Shown here piece by piece: positions 1-8,700 of a stretch of DNA of 17,803 nucleotides. The position numbers were made by a program, and so were the translations under genes. The notes under the pieces were generated by a model, which was not told where the DNA came from, made no database searches, and was given only the letters and a program-made list of their open reading frames with translations. This DNA is from Parvularia atlantis. Its lineage: Eukaryota; Opisthokonta; Rotosphaerida. How positions within the stretch are numbered: position 1 is the stretch's first letter; every line of letters begins with the position of its first letter. Location of the stretch: positions 1-17,803 of the forward strand of contig CALSCO010002227.1 of the NCBI GenBank assembly GCA_943704415.1. Reading direction: 5' to 3'.

Positions 1-26
1 CCCCCCCAACGAGGCGCGGCACGCAC

Positions 27-152
27 CTTCTGCGTGATCAGCGCCGTCTCGACGTAGCGCAGGTCGAGGTCGTACGCGAGTTTGTTGATGCGCGCGGTAA
101 TCTTGTCGAACATGACACGCTCCTTGCGCCCGTCGCGCTTGAGGACGTACAT
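27..152 (-). CDS. RNR1: Ribonucleoside-diphosphate reductase large subunit, first coding exon (partial)
   Basis: This exon encodes the first 42 residues of the class I ribonucleotide reductase large subunit, which reduces NDPs to dNDPs. The start is the ATG read from 152 to 150. The protein begins MYVLKRDGRKERVMFDKIT and continues into RINKLAYDLDLRYVETALI. This is the N-terminal ATP-cone, the allosteric activity site, as found at the start of eukaryotic RNR1. The exon ends after an AAG codon at 27 and is followed on the minus strand by a GTGCGTGCC donor at 26-18, so the rest of the gene lies left of the window. The catalytic barrel is not visible, and the identification rests on the ATP-cone alone. 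It is divergent from SAR1, with 302 bp between the two start codons. Confidence 0.88.
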
Positions 153-454
153 CGCTTGCTTGCTCGCTTGCTTGTCGGCGTGTGCGTTTGCGTGTGCGGT
201 GTGTGTGTGTGCAAGGCCGGCTGCGAGCGAGCGAGAGCGAGCGAGAGAGAGAGAGAGCGGCAGGGACCAACGGCGGCAAGGCGCGCGCGCCAAAAGTATC
301 GTGACAATCCAGAGAGTTCGAGGCGCTTCTGCTGGCCACATGCGCTGGCCGGGCAGCCTCGTGTGTGTGGCTGACGTCTCTCTCTCTCTCTCTCGCGCGC
401 GCGCCACAGCAGCCGCGCCACCGCCCACCGCCGTCGGCACACACAGCGTACGCC
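153..454. promoter_or_regulatory. Divergent 5' intergenic region between RNR1 and SAR1
   Basis: This 302-bp stretch separates two divergent start codons and must hold both promoters. It contains no supported gene. It carries strand-asymmetric simple repeats: a GAGC/GA-rich tract at about 227-258, a CT tract at about 378-394 running into CG dinucleotides, and TG-rich sequence at about 178-212. No TATA box is evident. Short open frames here are low-complexity (Arg/Ala/Cys-rich) and are not credible. Confidence 0.6.
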
Positions 455-1316
455 ATGTGGTTCCTCGACTGGTTCTTCAACGTGCTGAGCTACCTCGGTG
501 CCGTGCGGGCGCGCGCGGATCACACGGGACGTGACCACACGGCGGCCCACACAGGGCTCTATGGCAAGAACGGCAAGATCCTCTTCCTCGGCCTCGACAA
601 CGCTGGCAAGACGACGCTGCTGCACATGCTCAAGAACGACCGCCTCGCGCAGCTGCCGCCCACGACGCACCCACGTCAGTCGCTGCTGCCGCTGCCGGTC
701 GCTCGCACGGGCCCTGATGTCCCCCGCTCGCGCACCCGCAGACTCGGAGGAGCTCACGATGGGCACCGTGCGCTTCACGACGTACGACCTCGGCGGCCAC
801 CAGCAGGGTGCGGCGTGCGCGTGGCTGTCGACAAGCCGCCCGCCAACACGCGCCTCGCACGACGGCGCGCAGCACGGCGCCTGTGGCGCGACTACTTCCC
901 CGAGGTCAACGGCATCGTGTTCATGGTCGACGTGGCCGACAAGACGCGCTTCGGAGAGAGCAAAGAGGAGCTGCGGGTGCGTCTGCACGTGCCAGCGATC
1001 GCGTCAATCGTGCCGCTCACGCGGCGGCGGCCGCAGAACCTGCTCGCGATGGAGGAGCTCGCGACCACGCCGTTCCTCATCCTCGGCAACAAGATCGACA
1101 AAGAGGGCGCGGTGAGCGAGGACGAGCTCAAGGCCATCTTTGAGCTGTACAACACGACGGGCAAGGTCGGCCGCCGCGCGGTGTGCTCGGTCGTTCGAGC
1201 TCACGTCGATTGCGTCCAGGGCAAGGTCGCGCTCAAGAACGTTCGGCCAATCGAGGTGTACATGTGCTCGGTCAAGCTCAAGCAGGGCTACGGCGAGGGT
1301 TCGTGCCGGGCTGGCC

Positions 1317-1350
<34 letters not shown>

Positions 1351-1484
1351 GTGCGCGCAATCTCACGATCGCGCACACGCAGGCTTCCGGGTGCGAGCTC
1401 AACACGCGCGTCCGTCGCTGGCAGCACTAACATACGCGCGCACGCCCGCACGCATCGCAGTGGCTCGCGCAGTACATCAACTGA
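455..1484 (+). CDS. SAR1: SAR1 small GTPase of the COPII coat (8 exons, 190 aa)
   Basis: SAR1 is the GTPase that starts COPII coat assembly at ER exit sites. The exons are 455-497, 555-674, 742-807, 873-976, 1037-1165, 1220-1298, 1383-1390 and 1461-1484, summing to 573 nt (190 aa), the family length. Visible features in order are an aromatic amphipathic N-terminal helix [15 protein letters not shown] that would insert in the ER membrane, the P-loop GLDNAGKT (27-34), switch II DLGGH (70-74, catalytic His74), NKID (129-132), and the SAR1 C-terminus GYGEGFRWLAQYIN. No N-myristoylation Gly2 is present, as expected for SAR1 and unlike ARF. The last introns are notable: 1299-1382 holds a T31 run, and 1391-1460 has a CTAAC branch point at 1427-1431. 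The exon 2/3 junction gives HPHSEEL where many homologues have HPTSEEL. Confidence 0.95.
1318..1348 (+). repeat. Poly-T tract (T31) inside SAR1 intron 6
   Basis: An uninterrupted run of 31 T lies within the 84-nt intron between SAR1 exon 6 and the 8-nt microexon. It starts 19 nt after the donor and ends 34 nt before the acceptor. It is by far the longest pyrimidine run in the window and is probably length-variable. Confidence 0.9.
1383..1390 (+). other. SAR1: 8-nt microexon of SAR1
   Basis: The sequence gcttccgg is preceded by CACACGCAG and followed by GTGCGAG. Adding it to the single G left by exon 6 gives Gly-Phe-Arg, which restores the invariant SAR1 ending GYGEG-F-R-W-L-A-Q-Y-I. Without it the frame to the last exon does not close (8 nt is not a multiple of 3). 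Confidence 0.85.
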
Positions 1485-1620
1485 TTGCACGCGGCCGTCC
1501 TGGCCGAAGTCGCCTTCCCCACGGCAGCAACCCCTATGCGCGCACACAATGTGTCGTGTCTGTCTGGCCAGCGCGGTTTGAACGCCCACGCGCGAAACAC
1601 GATGTCCGGCGCAGCCAGGC

Positions 1621-1658
<38 letters not shown>

Positions 1659-1704
1659 AACGGCAAGAAAGGTGGAAACAAAAAAAAAACGTTAGGGGGC
1701 CGGT
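1485..1704. other. Convergent 3' intergenic region between SAR1 and the PH-domain gene
   Basis: This 220-bp stretch lies between two stop codons and should hold both 3' UTRs and polyadenylation signals. No AATAAA hexamer was seen on either strand. It contains an (AC)18 microsatellite at 1622-1657 and an A10 run at 1680-1689. No gene is supported. Confidence 0.6.
1622..1657. repeat. (AC)18 microsatellite
   Basis: Eighteen uninterrupted AC units lie in the shared 3' intergenic region between SAR1 and the PH-domain gene. It resembles the (TG)33 array in an SCC2 intron. Confidence 0.93.
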
Positions 1705-4460
1705 TCAGGCAGCAGCCGTTTTCTCGCGGTTGATCGCGTCCAGCCACTCCTCCATGCTGACCTGTGACTCGGCGTGCAGCACATACGTGCGGTTCCTGTT
1801 CCCGTCGATGTGCACGTCAGCCGAGACATGGCCCAGATCACGCGCCAGCACGCACGCCGTCACAATGCTGAACGCGTTCGACGCGTCCTCCTCCGGCAGT
1901 GTCACAACATGGCTCCCTGTGCCCGCGCCCGCGCCCGCGCCCGTGCCACATTAGCCGCGGTGCACACCGCACGCCGCACGCCGCACGCACCGGCCAGCGG
2001 GATGCGTCCGCGCAGCTGCTTGGTCGTCTCGCGCGAGTCAAAGTAGCACAGGTATCCGTCCGTCAGGATGCAGTAGCGCTCCTGCCAGCTGCGGTTGTAG
2101 TAGCCGCGTTTCCACAGCACGCCGTCGCGCTGAGCCCGCGCACCCGCCGTCAGCAGCGTGTGGCACCCACACACGCGCACCTTGGTGCGCAGCAGCGCCG
2201 CCGCCGACTGGATCGAGCTCCACGACTGGATCCGCGTCTGATGCTCGCTCGCCTGCTGCCGCTGAAACTCGCGTATCCTGCGCAGCGACACGATCCACAG
2301 CACCATCTCGTCGCGGCTCGACGCCTGTCCACACGTGCGCAGGTCAACCCAGGTGGGCGGGCGGTGTGTCGCGCGCCGTGCGTGCCTGCAGACGGTAGAT
2401 GCGCCCGGGCGTAACAATGTCAAAGACGGTCGAGCGTGGGTTCGGGTCGTGGTCAATGGCCGTGGCTGCGCGATCGGTCAGTCAGCAGCGCCACCCGCAC
2501 GCTCACGCCCGCGGCGCGCACAGCTCTCGAGGTTGATGAACCCGATCGCCTCCGAGTGCACGCGCATCGTGTCGCTGCCACCCTTGGACGCGTGCGACTT
2601 GGTGTAGAACAGGTACGACCCCTGGCGTGTGCGGCGACTAAGCGGTGCGCGTCACGCGTGCTGTGCGGCGCCACCTGGCTGAAGAAGAAGCGCCGCCGCC
2701 ACGCCTTGACAGGGCCCTCGGCCCCCTGCTTCATCAGGTACCCCTCGACCTCGTGCGGGCGCTGGATCTGCGCGCGAACTGAGCCGGCCGCAGCACGCCA
2801 CGCCACGCTCGCGAGCGCACCCGCATCGATGCGGCACGCATGCGGTCCATCGACTCGCGCTCCGAGTTCTTGCGGCACTCGAGCACGTGGCTCTGCGTGC
2901 GGCGGCGGCGTCAACATCAGACGCACGCACGCCCAGCCTGCGAGCGCACACACCTGGAAGATGATCGACGTCGACAGCACGCGGTCCGTCTCGTTGAGCC
3001 ACGTCAGGCGGTCGCCCCGGCGGAGGCACAACGAGCACATGTCTGCGCACGCGCGCGCACTGTGAGCCGCGACGGCTGGCAGTCGCCCGGGGCCAGACAA
3101 TGCACCGAAGCGCGGGTCGTCAAACTTGTCCTTCAGGTACCGGATGACCTGGCTTGCGACCGTCTCGAGCGTCACGGGGACGGCGTCCGTGCCAGAGATG
3201 TTGGGCAGGCCGACGTCGATCGTCTGGGGCACGAGCTGGTCGCGGACGAACGCCTGGGTCGTTTGGAGCAGGGCGAGCACCCACTGCTCGTTTGCCTGCA
3301 TCGTGTCGGCGAGCAGGATGAAGACGTCGACTGCGGCGCGCGTCAGAGGGCGGTTTGTCGTGCGCTGTCCGGGCGCGCGCGCAACGCACTCGACGCGACC
3401 GTGATCTCGATCGCGTAGTCGGACGAGGCGCGCAGGAACACGCGCGTGATGGTGTCGGTGGGGATGATGCCCGAGGCCATCTTGCCCTGCTCTCGACGTC
3501 AGCGTGCGCGAGCGAGCGAGGTTGGCACACGCACGCTCGCGCTAAAGTACACGAGCTGCCGGCGGTTGAGCACGACGTGGCGCCGCTGCCACACGCTGCT
3601 GTTGGGCTTCTGCATCAGCAGGCGGCCCTGTGCGCGCCGTCAGCGGCCGATGCGATGCACTGAGAGCGTGGTGGCACGGTGCACCTCCTTCAGCGTCGGC
3701 TCGTTGTCGACCACGAGGGGCGCGTTGAGCTGCTCGTGCGACGCGCCCGAGTCGGTCGAGACCCGGATGCGGCTCTGCGCTTGCGTGAGCGCCCCAGTCC
3801 CACACGCACGCAAGGCACGCACGCACCAGGTCCAGCTCCGAGTTGCCGCCCAGAAACAGCATCGCGTCGCTCGCGCTCGGCGTCGACCGCACCGACGGCG
3901 ACCCGACCGACCCGTCGCTGCCGCTGCCGTGATGGAACTCGGCGCTGCCGCTGCGCTGCTCGCCCGCCCCGTGTCACGCTTCTGCTGTCTCACCGTCTGG
4001 CGGCGCGCCGCGACACCGGGATCGCGCGCACCTGGTACAGCTGCGTGTGCGTCCGCGTCTCGTCCTCGCCGTCCGCGCGCCCGTTGTGGTGCGCGCCGTT
4101 GCCCGTTGCGAGCGCGTGCGCGTGGGTGGCGGGGGATCCCGGCGGCGCGATCGAGTTGCTGCGCCGCGAATCAGCGCAGCAGCCCGCCACCACGACCACC
4201 ATGACCACGACGATCACGACGCACCGCGGGCTGCCGCCGCCGCCGTCCGAGCGCAGGTACTGCACGCGCACGTCCGGCGGCATCTCGACCGAGGCGCTGG
4301 CGCAGTCGGTCGGGCGCGTGCCGATGAAGTAGCACACGGCCGGGCCGGGCCCGCTCGCGCCTGTGGTCGGCACGCGCGGCCGCGGTCAACGTGAGAGCGG
4401 CGACGCGGGGAAGGGTGGCGGAGGTGAGCGGGGGCTGCACGCACCCCCCACGCTTGCCAT
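1705..4460 (-). CDS. Triple PH-domain protein with an R-SNARE-like segment (16 exons, about 613 aa)
   Basis: This is probably a phosphoinositide-binding membrane adaptor; its partners are unknown. The exons, in order of translation, are 4445-4460, 4225-4360, 4032-4158, 3827-3955, 3685-3774, 3535-3627, 3390-3486, 3106-3330, 2954-3042, 2821-2892, 2675-2767, 2522-2621, 2386-2465, 2181-2324, 1991-2129 and 1705-1916. Residues 1-166 are Gly/Ser/Ala-rich and probably disordered. PH1 (about 167-254) runs from [20 protein letters not shown] to the invariant Trp in NEQWVLALL. Residues 305-334 contain [17 protein letters not shown], resembling the C-terminal half of an R-SNARE. PH2 (about 365-466) starts VEGYLMKQ and ends with Trp459 in [13 protein letters not shown]3 (about 499-610) starts [20 protein letters not shown] and ends [12 protein letters not shown]. 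Each domain has the basic strand and terminal-helix Trp expected of PH folds. Exon 5 could instead end at 3661 (621 aa). The acceptor at 3956 is the least certain. Confidence 0.85.
2325..2385 (-). other. GC-AG intron in the triple PH-domain gene
   Basis: This 61-nt intron begins GCACGCACGG rather than GT and ends GTGGACAG. Splicing it joins RIYRLQ to [10 protein letters not shown], the expected last strand and helix of PH2. Its length is not a multiple of three, so reading through would break the frame, and no GT donor nearby gives the right phase. Confidence 0.75.
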
Positions 4461-4750
4461 TTGAGCGGCAGTGTGAGCGGCTGATCGGATCTGAGTTATG
4501 GTCGTCGTGGCCGCTGCTTTCTGCTCGAGAGCGAGAACGCAGCGAGGCGTGCGTGTGCGAGGCGTGCTCGTGCGAGGCCGTCTTTGGCTCAAGCATTGGC
4601 TGGGAGGGTTCAGGTTGTGCTTGTATGCCAGTGAAGTCACGGCAGACAGGAACGAACGCGCGAGCTGAAGGCAAGACAATTTCGCACTACTACTACTAGC
4701 AGACGTCGCAAGCAAGAGCACTCCACTTCACAACTCACTCGACCTCGGCG
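4461..4750. promoter_or_regulatory. Divergent 5' intergenic region between the PH-domain gene and the PLP enzyme
   Basis: This 290-bp region lies between two divergent start codons. It is less GC-rich than its surroundings (for example 4660-4735, with a CTA-repeat-like run near 4686-4699). No TATA box is certain and no gene is supported. Open frames crossing it are low-complexity shadows. Confidence 0.55.
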
Positions 4751-5752
4751 ATGCTCACGTCGAGAGTGCATCGGGTGTCGCCGAGACTCGTCGCGGATGC
4801 GCCGCGCGTGTGGCTCAAGCGCGACGACGAGCTCGCGCTCGGCGGGCCCCTCGGTGCGACCGGCACCAAGTGCCGCAAGTGGGCGGCCGTCGCGCAAGCG
4901 CTGACCGCGCGCGGCGTGCGGACCGCGGTGCTGGTGGGCGGGCGCCGCGCCAACAGCATCGTCGCCGGCGCCGTCGTCCTGCGCGAGCGCGGCATCGCTG
5001 TGCACGTCGTCGTCCCGCGCTTCGGCAAGCCCAGCCAGCCCGAGCCGACCAACGAGCTGCTCTGGCGCCTGGTCGTGCAGCCCGACCGCGTGCACGAGAC
5101 CGACGGCCGCGAGGCCGAGCAGCTCGCCTGCGCCGCCGACATCGCCGCCACGAAAGGCCCGCGCTGCGTCGTCGTGCCCGAGGGCGCGTGCATGGACGAG
5201 GCGATGCCGGGCGTGGTGGCGCTGGGCCTGGACGTCGCAGCGCAGCTGCACGAGCTGCGCACGATCGACGCCAAGGACACGGACGAGGACGCGCAGGACC
5301 ACGTCGTCGTCGAAGCCGGCACGGGCATGACCTCGTTTGGCCTCGTGCTCGGCCTCGACCGCGCCCCGCCCCGCCCGTACCCGCGCCCTGTCGTGCACGT
5401 CGTGCTCGTGGGCGACCCCGACAAGGTCACGTACCGCGCGCGCCTCGAGGAGATGCTTGTCAGGCACGGCCACAGCAACCCAGCCGAGGCCACGCACGCC
5501 GTCGTCCTGCACGAGCCCAAGACCGCGCGCAGCTTTGGCGGCTTCAACGCGACACTGCGCCAGGTCGTCGCGCAGTGGGCGCGTGAGGGCATCCTCCTCG
5601 ACCCGCTCTACGGCTCCAAGCTGGCCTTTGCCCTCCCCGACGTCATCCAAGGCCTCGCGCCCTGGCGCGGCCGCGTCCTCGCCGTGCACGGCGGCGGCAC
5701 CCACGCCCTCCTCGGCTTCCACCAAGACATGTGGCCCAAGGCACTCCCGTGA
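4751..5752 (+). CDS. PLP-dependent enzyme, ACC deaminase/D-cysteine desulfhydrase family (intronless, 333 aa)
   Basis: The protein has the tryptophan-synthase-beta fold (fold type II) of the ACC deaminase/D-cysteine desulfhydrase family, which act on small amino acids such as D-cysteine. The pattern is complete in order: a substrate-side segment VWLKRDDELALGG, the Schiff-base lysine candidate Lys40 in GTKCRK (family GNKxRK), the glycine loop LVGGRRANS (61-69), the phosphate-binding loop EAGTGMTSFG (188-197), LDPLYGSK ending at Lys290, and HGGGTHALLGF near the C-terminus. Length is normal for the family. The motif that is usually QSNH/QSNQ reads RANS here (Ala67, Asn68, Ser69), so the conserved serine is replaced and substrate cannot be assigned. 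The gene has one exon, whereas its neighbours have an intron about every 110 coding bases. The start is the first in-frame ATG and the family alignment begins nearby. It ends 13 bp before the stop of SCC2. Confidence 0.85.
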   Translation: MLTSRVHRVSPRLVADAPRVWLKRDDELALGGPLGATGTKCRKWAAVAQALTARGVRTAVLVGGRRANSIVAGAVVLRERGIAVHVVVPRFGKPSQPEPTNELLWRLVVQPDRVHETDGREAEQLACAADIAATKGPRCVVVPEGACMDEAMPGVVALGLDVAAQLHELRTIDAKDTDEDAQDHVVVEAGTGMTSFGLVLGLDRAPPRPYPRPVVHVVLVGDPDKVTYRARLEEMLVRHGHSNPAEATHAVVLHEPKTARSFGGFNATLRQVVAQWAREGILLDPLYGSKLAFALPDVIQGLAPWRGRVLAVHGGGTHALLGFHQDMWPKALP

Positions 5753-5765
5753 GACACTGTACAGC

Positions 5766-8700
5766 TCACGACCGCCGCCGTTTACTCACGGCCGCCTTGC
5801 CCTTGCCGCGCGGCTGTGACGGCGCGTGAGCACGCACGACGCACGACCCCATGCGCGTGCACACGCACGCGAAAGTCCTCGTCGCGCTGGTCGCCCTCGT
5901 CCTCGCCGCCGTCTTCGTCGTCGTCGTCGTCGTCGTGTTGGCCGTGCCCGCCGTTGCGCACCGGCATCACGTCGGCCGCGGAGGCGGTGCGTGCGCGCAC
6001 GGGCGTCGGGGCCATCGCCGTCGACAGCGACCGCTTGCGACGCCTGCGGGCGCAACCCGTCAGCCGGGCCCAAAAAGTGTGCGGCACGGAAGCGCACCCG
6101 CTCGCCTCGCCACTACCGACGAGCATACTGTCGACGTCCACGAGGCTTTCGAGCTCGAGTTCGGCACGCAGCTGCATCGCGCGCGGCTCAGCACGCACTG
6201 GTCCAACATCGCAAGCACGCACCAGTTGCAGCGCCACATCACGTCCTTCTTGCGCATCGAGCTGGGCAACCGCCGCCACGACGTCGTGCACAACGGGCAC
6301 CTCTGCACACGTGCCGTCAACCACACGCACAAGCACGTCGTGAGCACCGGTGAACGCACGCAGCCTCGACCGGTCAAACTGCTTGCCGCGGTTCTTCTTG
6401 AACAGCACGGCGAAGCGCGCCTCGTCGAACTTTTCCACCTTGCTGTGAGCGCGCACGCATGCGTGAGCATGCGGCGACACCCACTGGCACGCGCGCTCAC
6501 GCACCGCTCGTCCAGGCCGTACGTCAGCTGCAGCGCGCGCCGCAGCCGGAAGGCGAGGCAGTCGACCAGTGCGGCCTCGGCCTGCAGCCCTGCGTCTGCC
6601 ACGTGCGGTCAGCGCTCGCGGCCGGAGCGGCTCGCGCGCGTGTGCACGAACCCGACCCGCTGTCGCTCCTGCCCTGCAGCGCGCTGTGCAACTCGACGGC
6701 GACGCGCGCCACACCGCTGCACCAAGCGACATGAGTGCAACTTGCACGTACCCGTACCGCACACAACGCGCACCCCAGGTGGTGCACGACGAGCAGCGGC
6801 TCTTCGAGCGACCGGTAGGTGATTGCGGCCAGGTTCACGGCAATGAACGCGAGCGTCTCCACAGGCACCTGCGGCGCATGGCTGTCGGCTGTGGCGTGCC
6901 ATCACGCCGCTGCGCTCGCGCACCTTGGCGCTCGCGGCGAGCTTGCTCGGGCTCGGTGCGGTCACGAGGTGCTGGTGCGCCTTATCAAATTGCTTGACCA
7001 GCGACTCGAGCACGGTCTGCGTCACCAAGTCAGCTGCCACGCGAGCACTACCGCCGCGCACCTTGCACAGCTTCTCGCTGTGCGGCGTGCCGGCCAGGGT
7101 CGCGTAAAACTGCGCAGGCGCGCGCGCGCTCAGTCTCGCGTAGCCAGCGCGCGCACGATCGAGCGCACCGCGTCCAGTGCCGCCACGCCCGCGCCGGCAC
7201 CGGCCAGCAACTGCTGGTAGCGAAGCGCGGCCTCGGCGCCCTTGACGATCTGCACCGTGTGAGACCGCGCCTCTTGCGCACGGCGGCCGACTGGGTGCGC
7301 ACCTTTTCGGACGTGATCACGCCGGGGTCCTTCAGCAGCCGGAGCAGCATCGTCCGCGCCAGCTTGGCACGGGCAGGGTACGGGTCGGCCGCGGCCGCCA
7401 TGACGTTTGGCAGGAGCTTCAGCGCGCCGCAGCGTGAGGCGTGTGCATGCGCGCGCCAGACAGAGCCGACGTACATGCGACAGGATGCCCGTGCGCTGGT
7501 CGATCACGAGGCTGAGCGTCTCGAGCGCGCGGTGGCGCACGGGCTCGTCCACGCAGAGTACGAGGTCGTGCACGAGGTCGCGGAACTGCTGCGCGAGCCC
7601 CTGCGCGACGCTGCCAGGTCGCGTGAGCCCACACAGAGACCGCGCACAAAAGCGGGCGAGCCGTACTCGCTGCCGTCCTGGCGAGCGGCGCTGACGACAG
7701 GCGCTGCGTCCCCTGCAGCGCTCTGCTTGGCTGAAGGGGCAATGGGCGGTGTCAGCGGGAGCACCACCCACACAGCAGGAGCAGCAGCACACCGGCCTGC
7801 TTGACCAGCCTGACCTCGGCCGCGAGCAGCTTGTGCAGCACGTTGAGCACGCCGAGTGCGGGTGAAAACACGTCGTCGTTGTCAGGCGCCGCGTCCTGCC
7901 GCGCGTTCTGCCGCGGCGCATCGGTGCGCGTCGCGGCATAGCGACAGCGACGGCGCACCTGCAGCGTCTGCCGGAACAGCCCGATCACATGCGCATCGGT
8001 CATCACCTGCGGCCGGCGCGTCGCGAGGCCGCCTGCACGCGCCGCCCTTAGAGCGCAAAAGCAGTGCACATGCGCGTGCACACGCACCGATCGTCTCAAG
8101 CGCACGCATGCGCACGCTGCTGCTCGTCTTCGCGCCGGTCACGAGCATGTGCGACAGCTTCTCGAGCACGTTCTTGGCCCAGTTGCGGTCGGGAAAGTGG
8201 CCCTCGCGCGTGACTGTCGCTGTCGTCAGCCGCCGCTTAATTGGGTGCAACGGCACGCACGTGTCCCGCGCTGCGCAAGCCGGTCCCAGTCGTAGTGCTC
8301 GGCCATGACCTCGCACACGAGCAGCGCGCGGTTGCGAGCGTTGTCGGGCGCGTCCTCCTTCTGCAGCTCGTCTGACGGCCGCGGCGACTCAGCGCAAAAT
8401 CGACGCAGCGCATGCACGCGCACGCACCGTAGTTCTTCCGGAAGACCTGTGCGAGGGCCTTGTGCAGGCTGGTGGCCGCACTGACGCGGCACAGCGCGCG
8501 CACGGCCTCTCGCACGACCTGTGAGCGGCGCCGTCGTCAGGCCACGACAAGCGCTGCTGCGCAGACGCACTTCCGGGAACATGCGGCGCGCGAGACTCTC
8601 GAGCGTGTCGGCCAGCCACTTGGCCTGCGCCTCACTGGCGATCACGGCGGGCGCGCAGTTGGCGAGCTGCGCACGCCCGGGCGGTGTCAAGAAGCAGCAC

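Noticed and set aside
365-1954. A 529-codon open frame on the + strand.
   Set aside because: It reads through all SAR1 introns, the T31 run (as poly-Phe) and the AC repeat. SAR1 is spliced from several frames within it, and everything after 1484 is low-complexity.
3106-3330. A RhoGAP-like start ([18 protein letters not shown]) in the PH-domain protein.
   Set aside because: No arginine-finger motif or later RhoGAP blocks follow; the next recognisable segment is SNARE-like and then PH2.
3628-3660. A 33-nt intron in the PH-domain gene.
   Set aside because: An upstream donor at 3684 gives a 57-nt intron in the same phase and fits the length distribution better; the short form remains possible.
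4637-5725. A 362-codon open frame antisense to the PLP enzyme.
   Set aside because: It is the mirror of a GC-rich coding gene: Ala/Arg/Val/Asp-rich with no recognisable motif.
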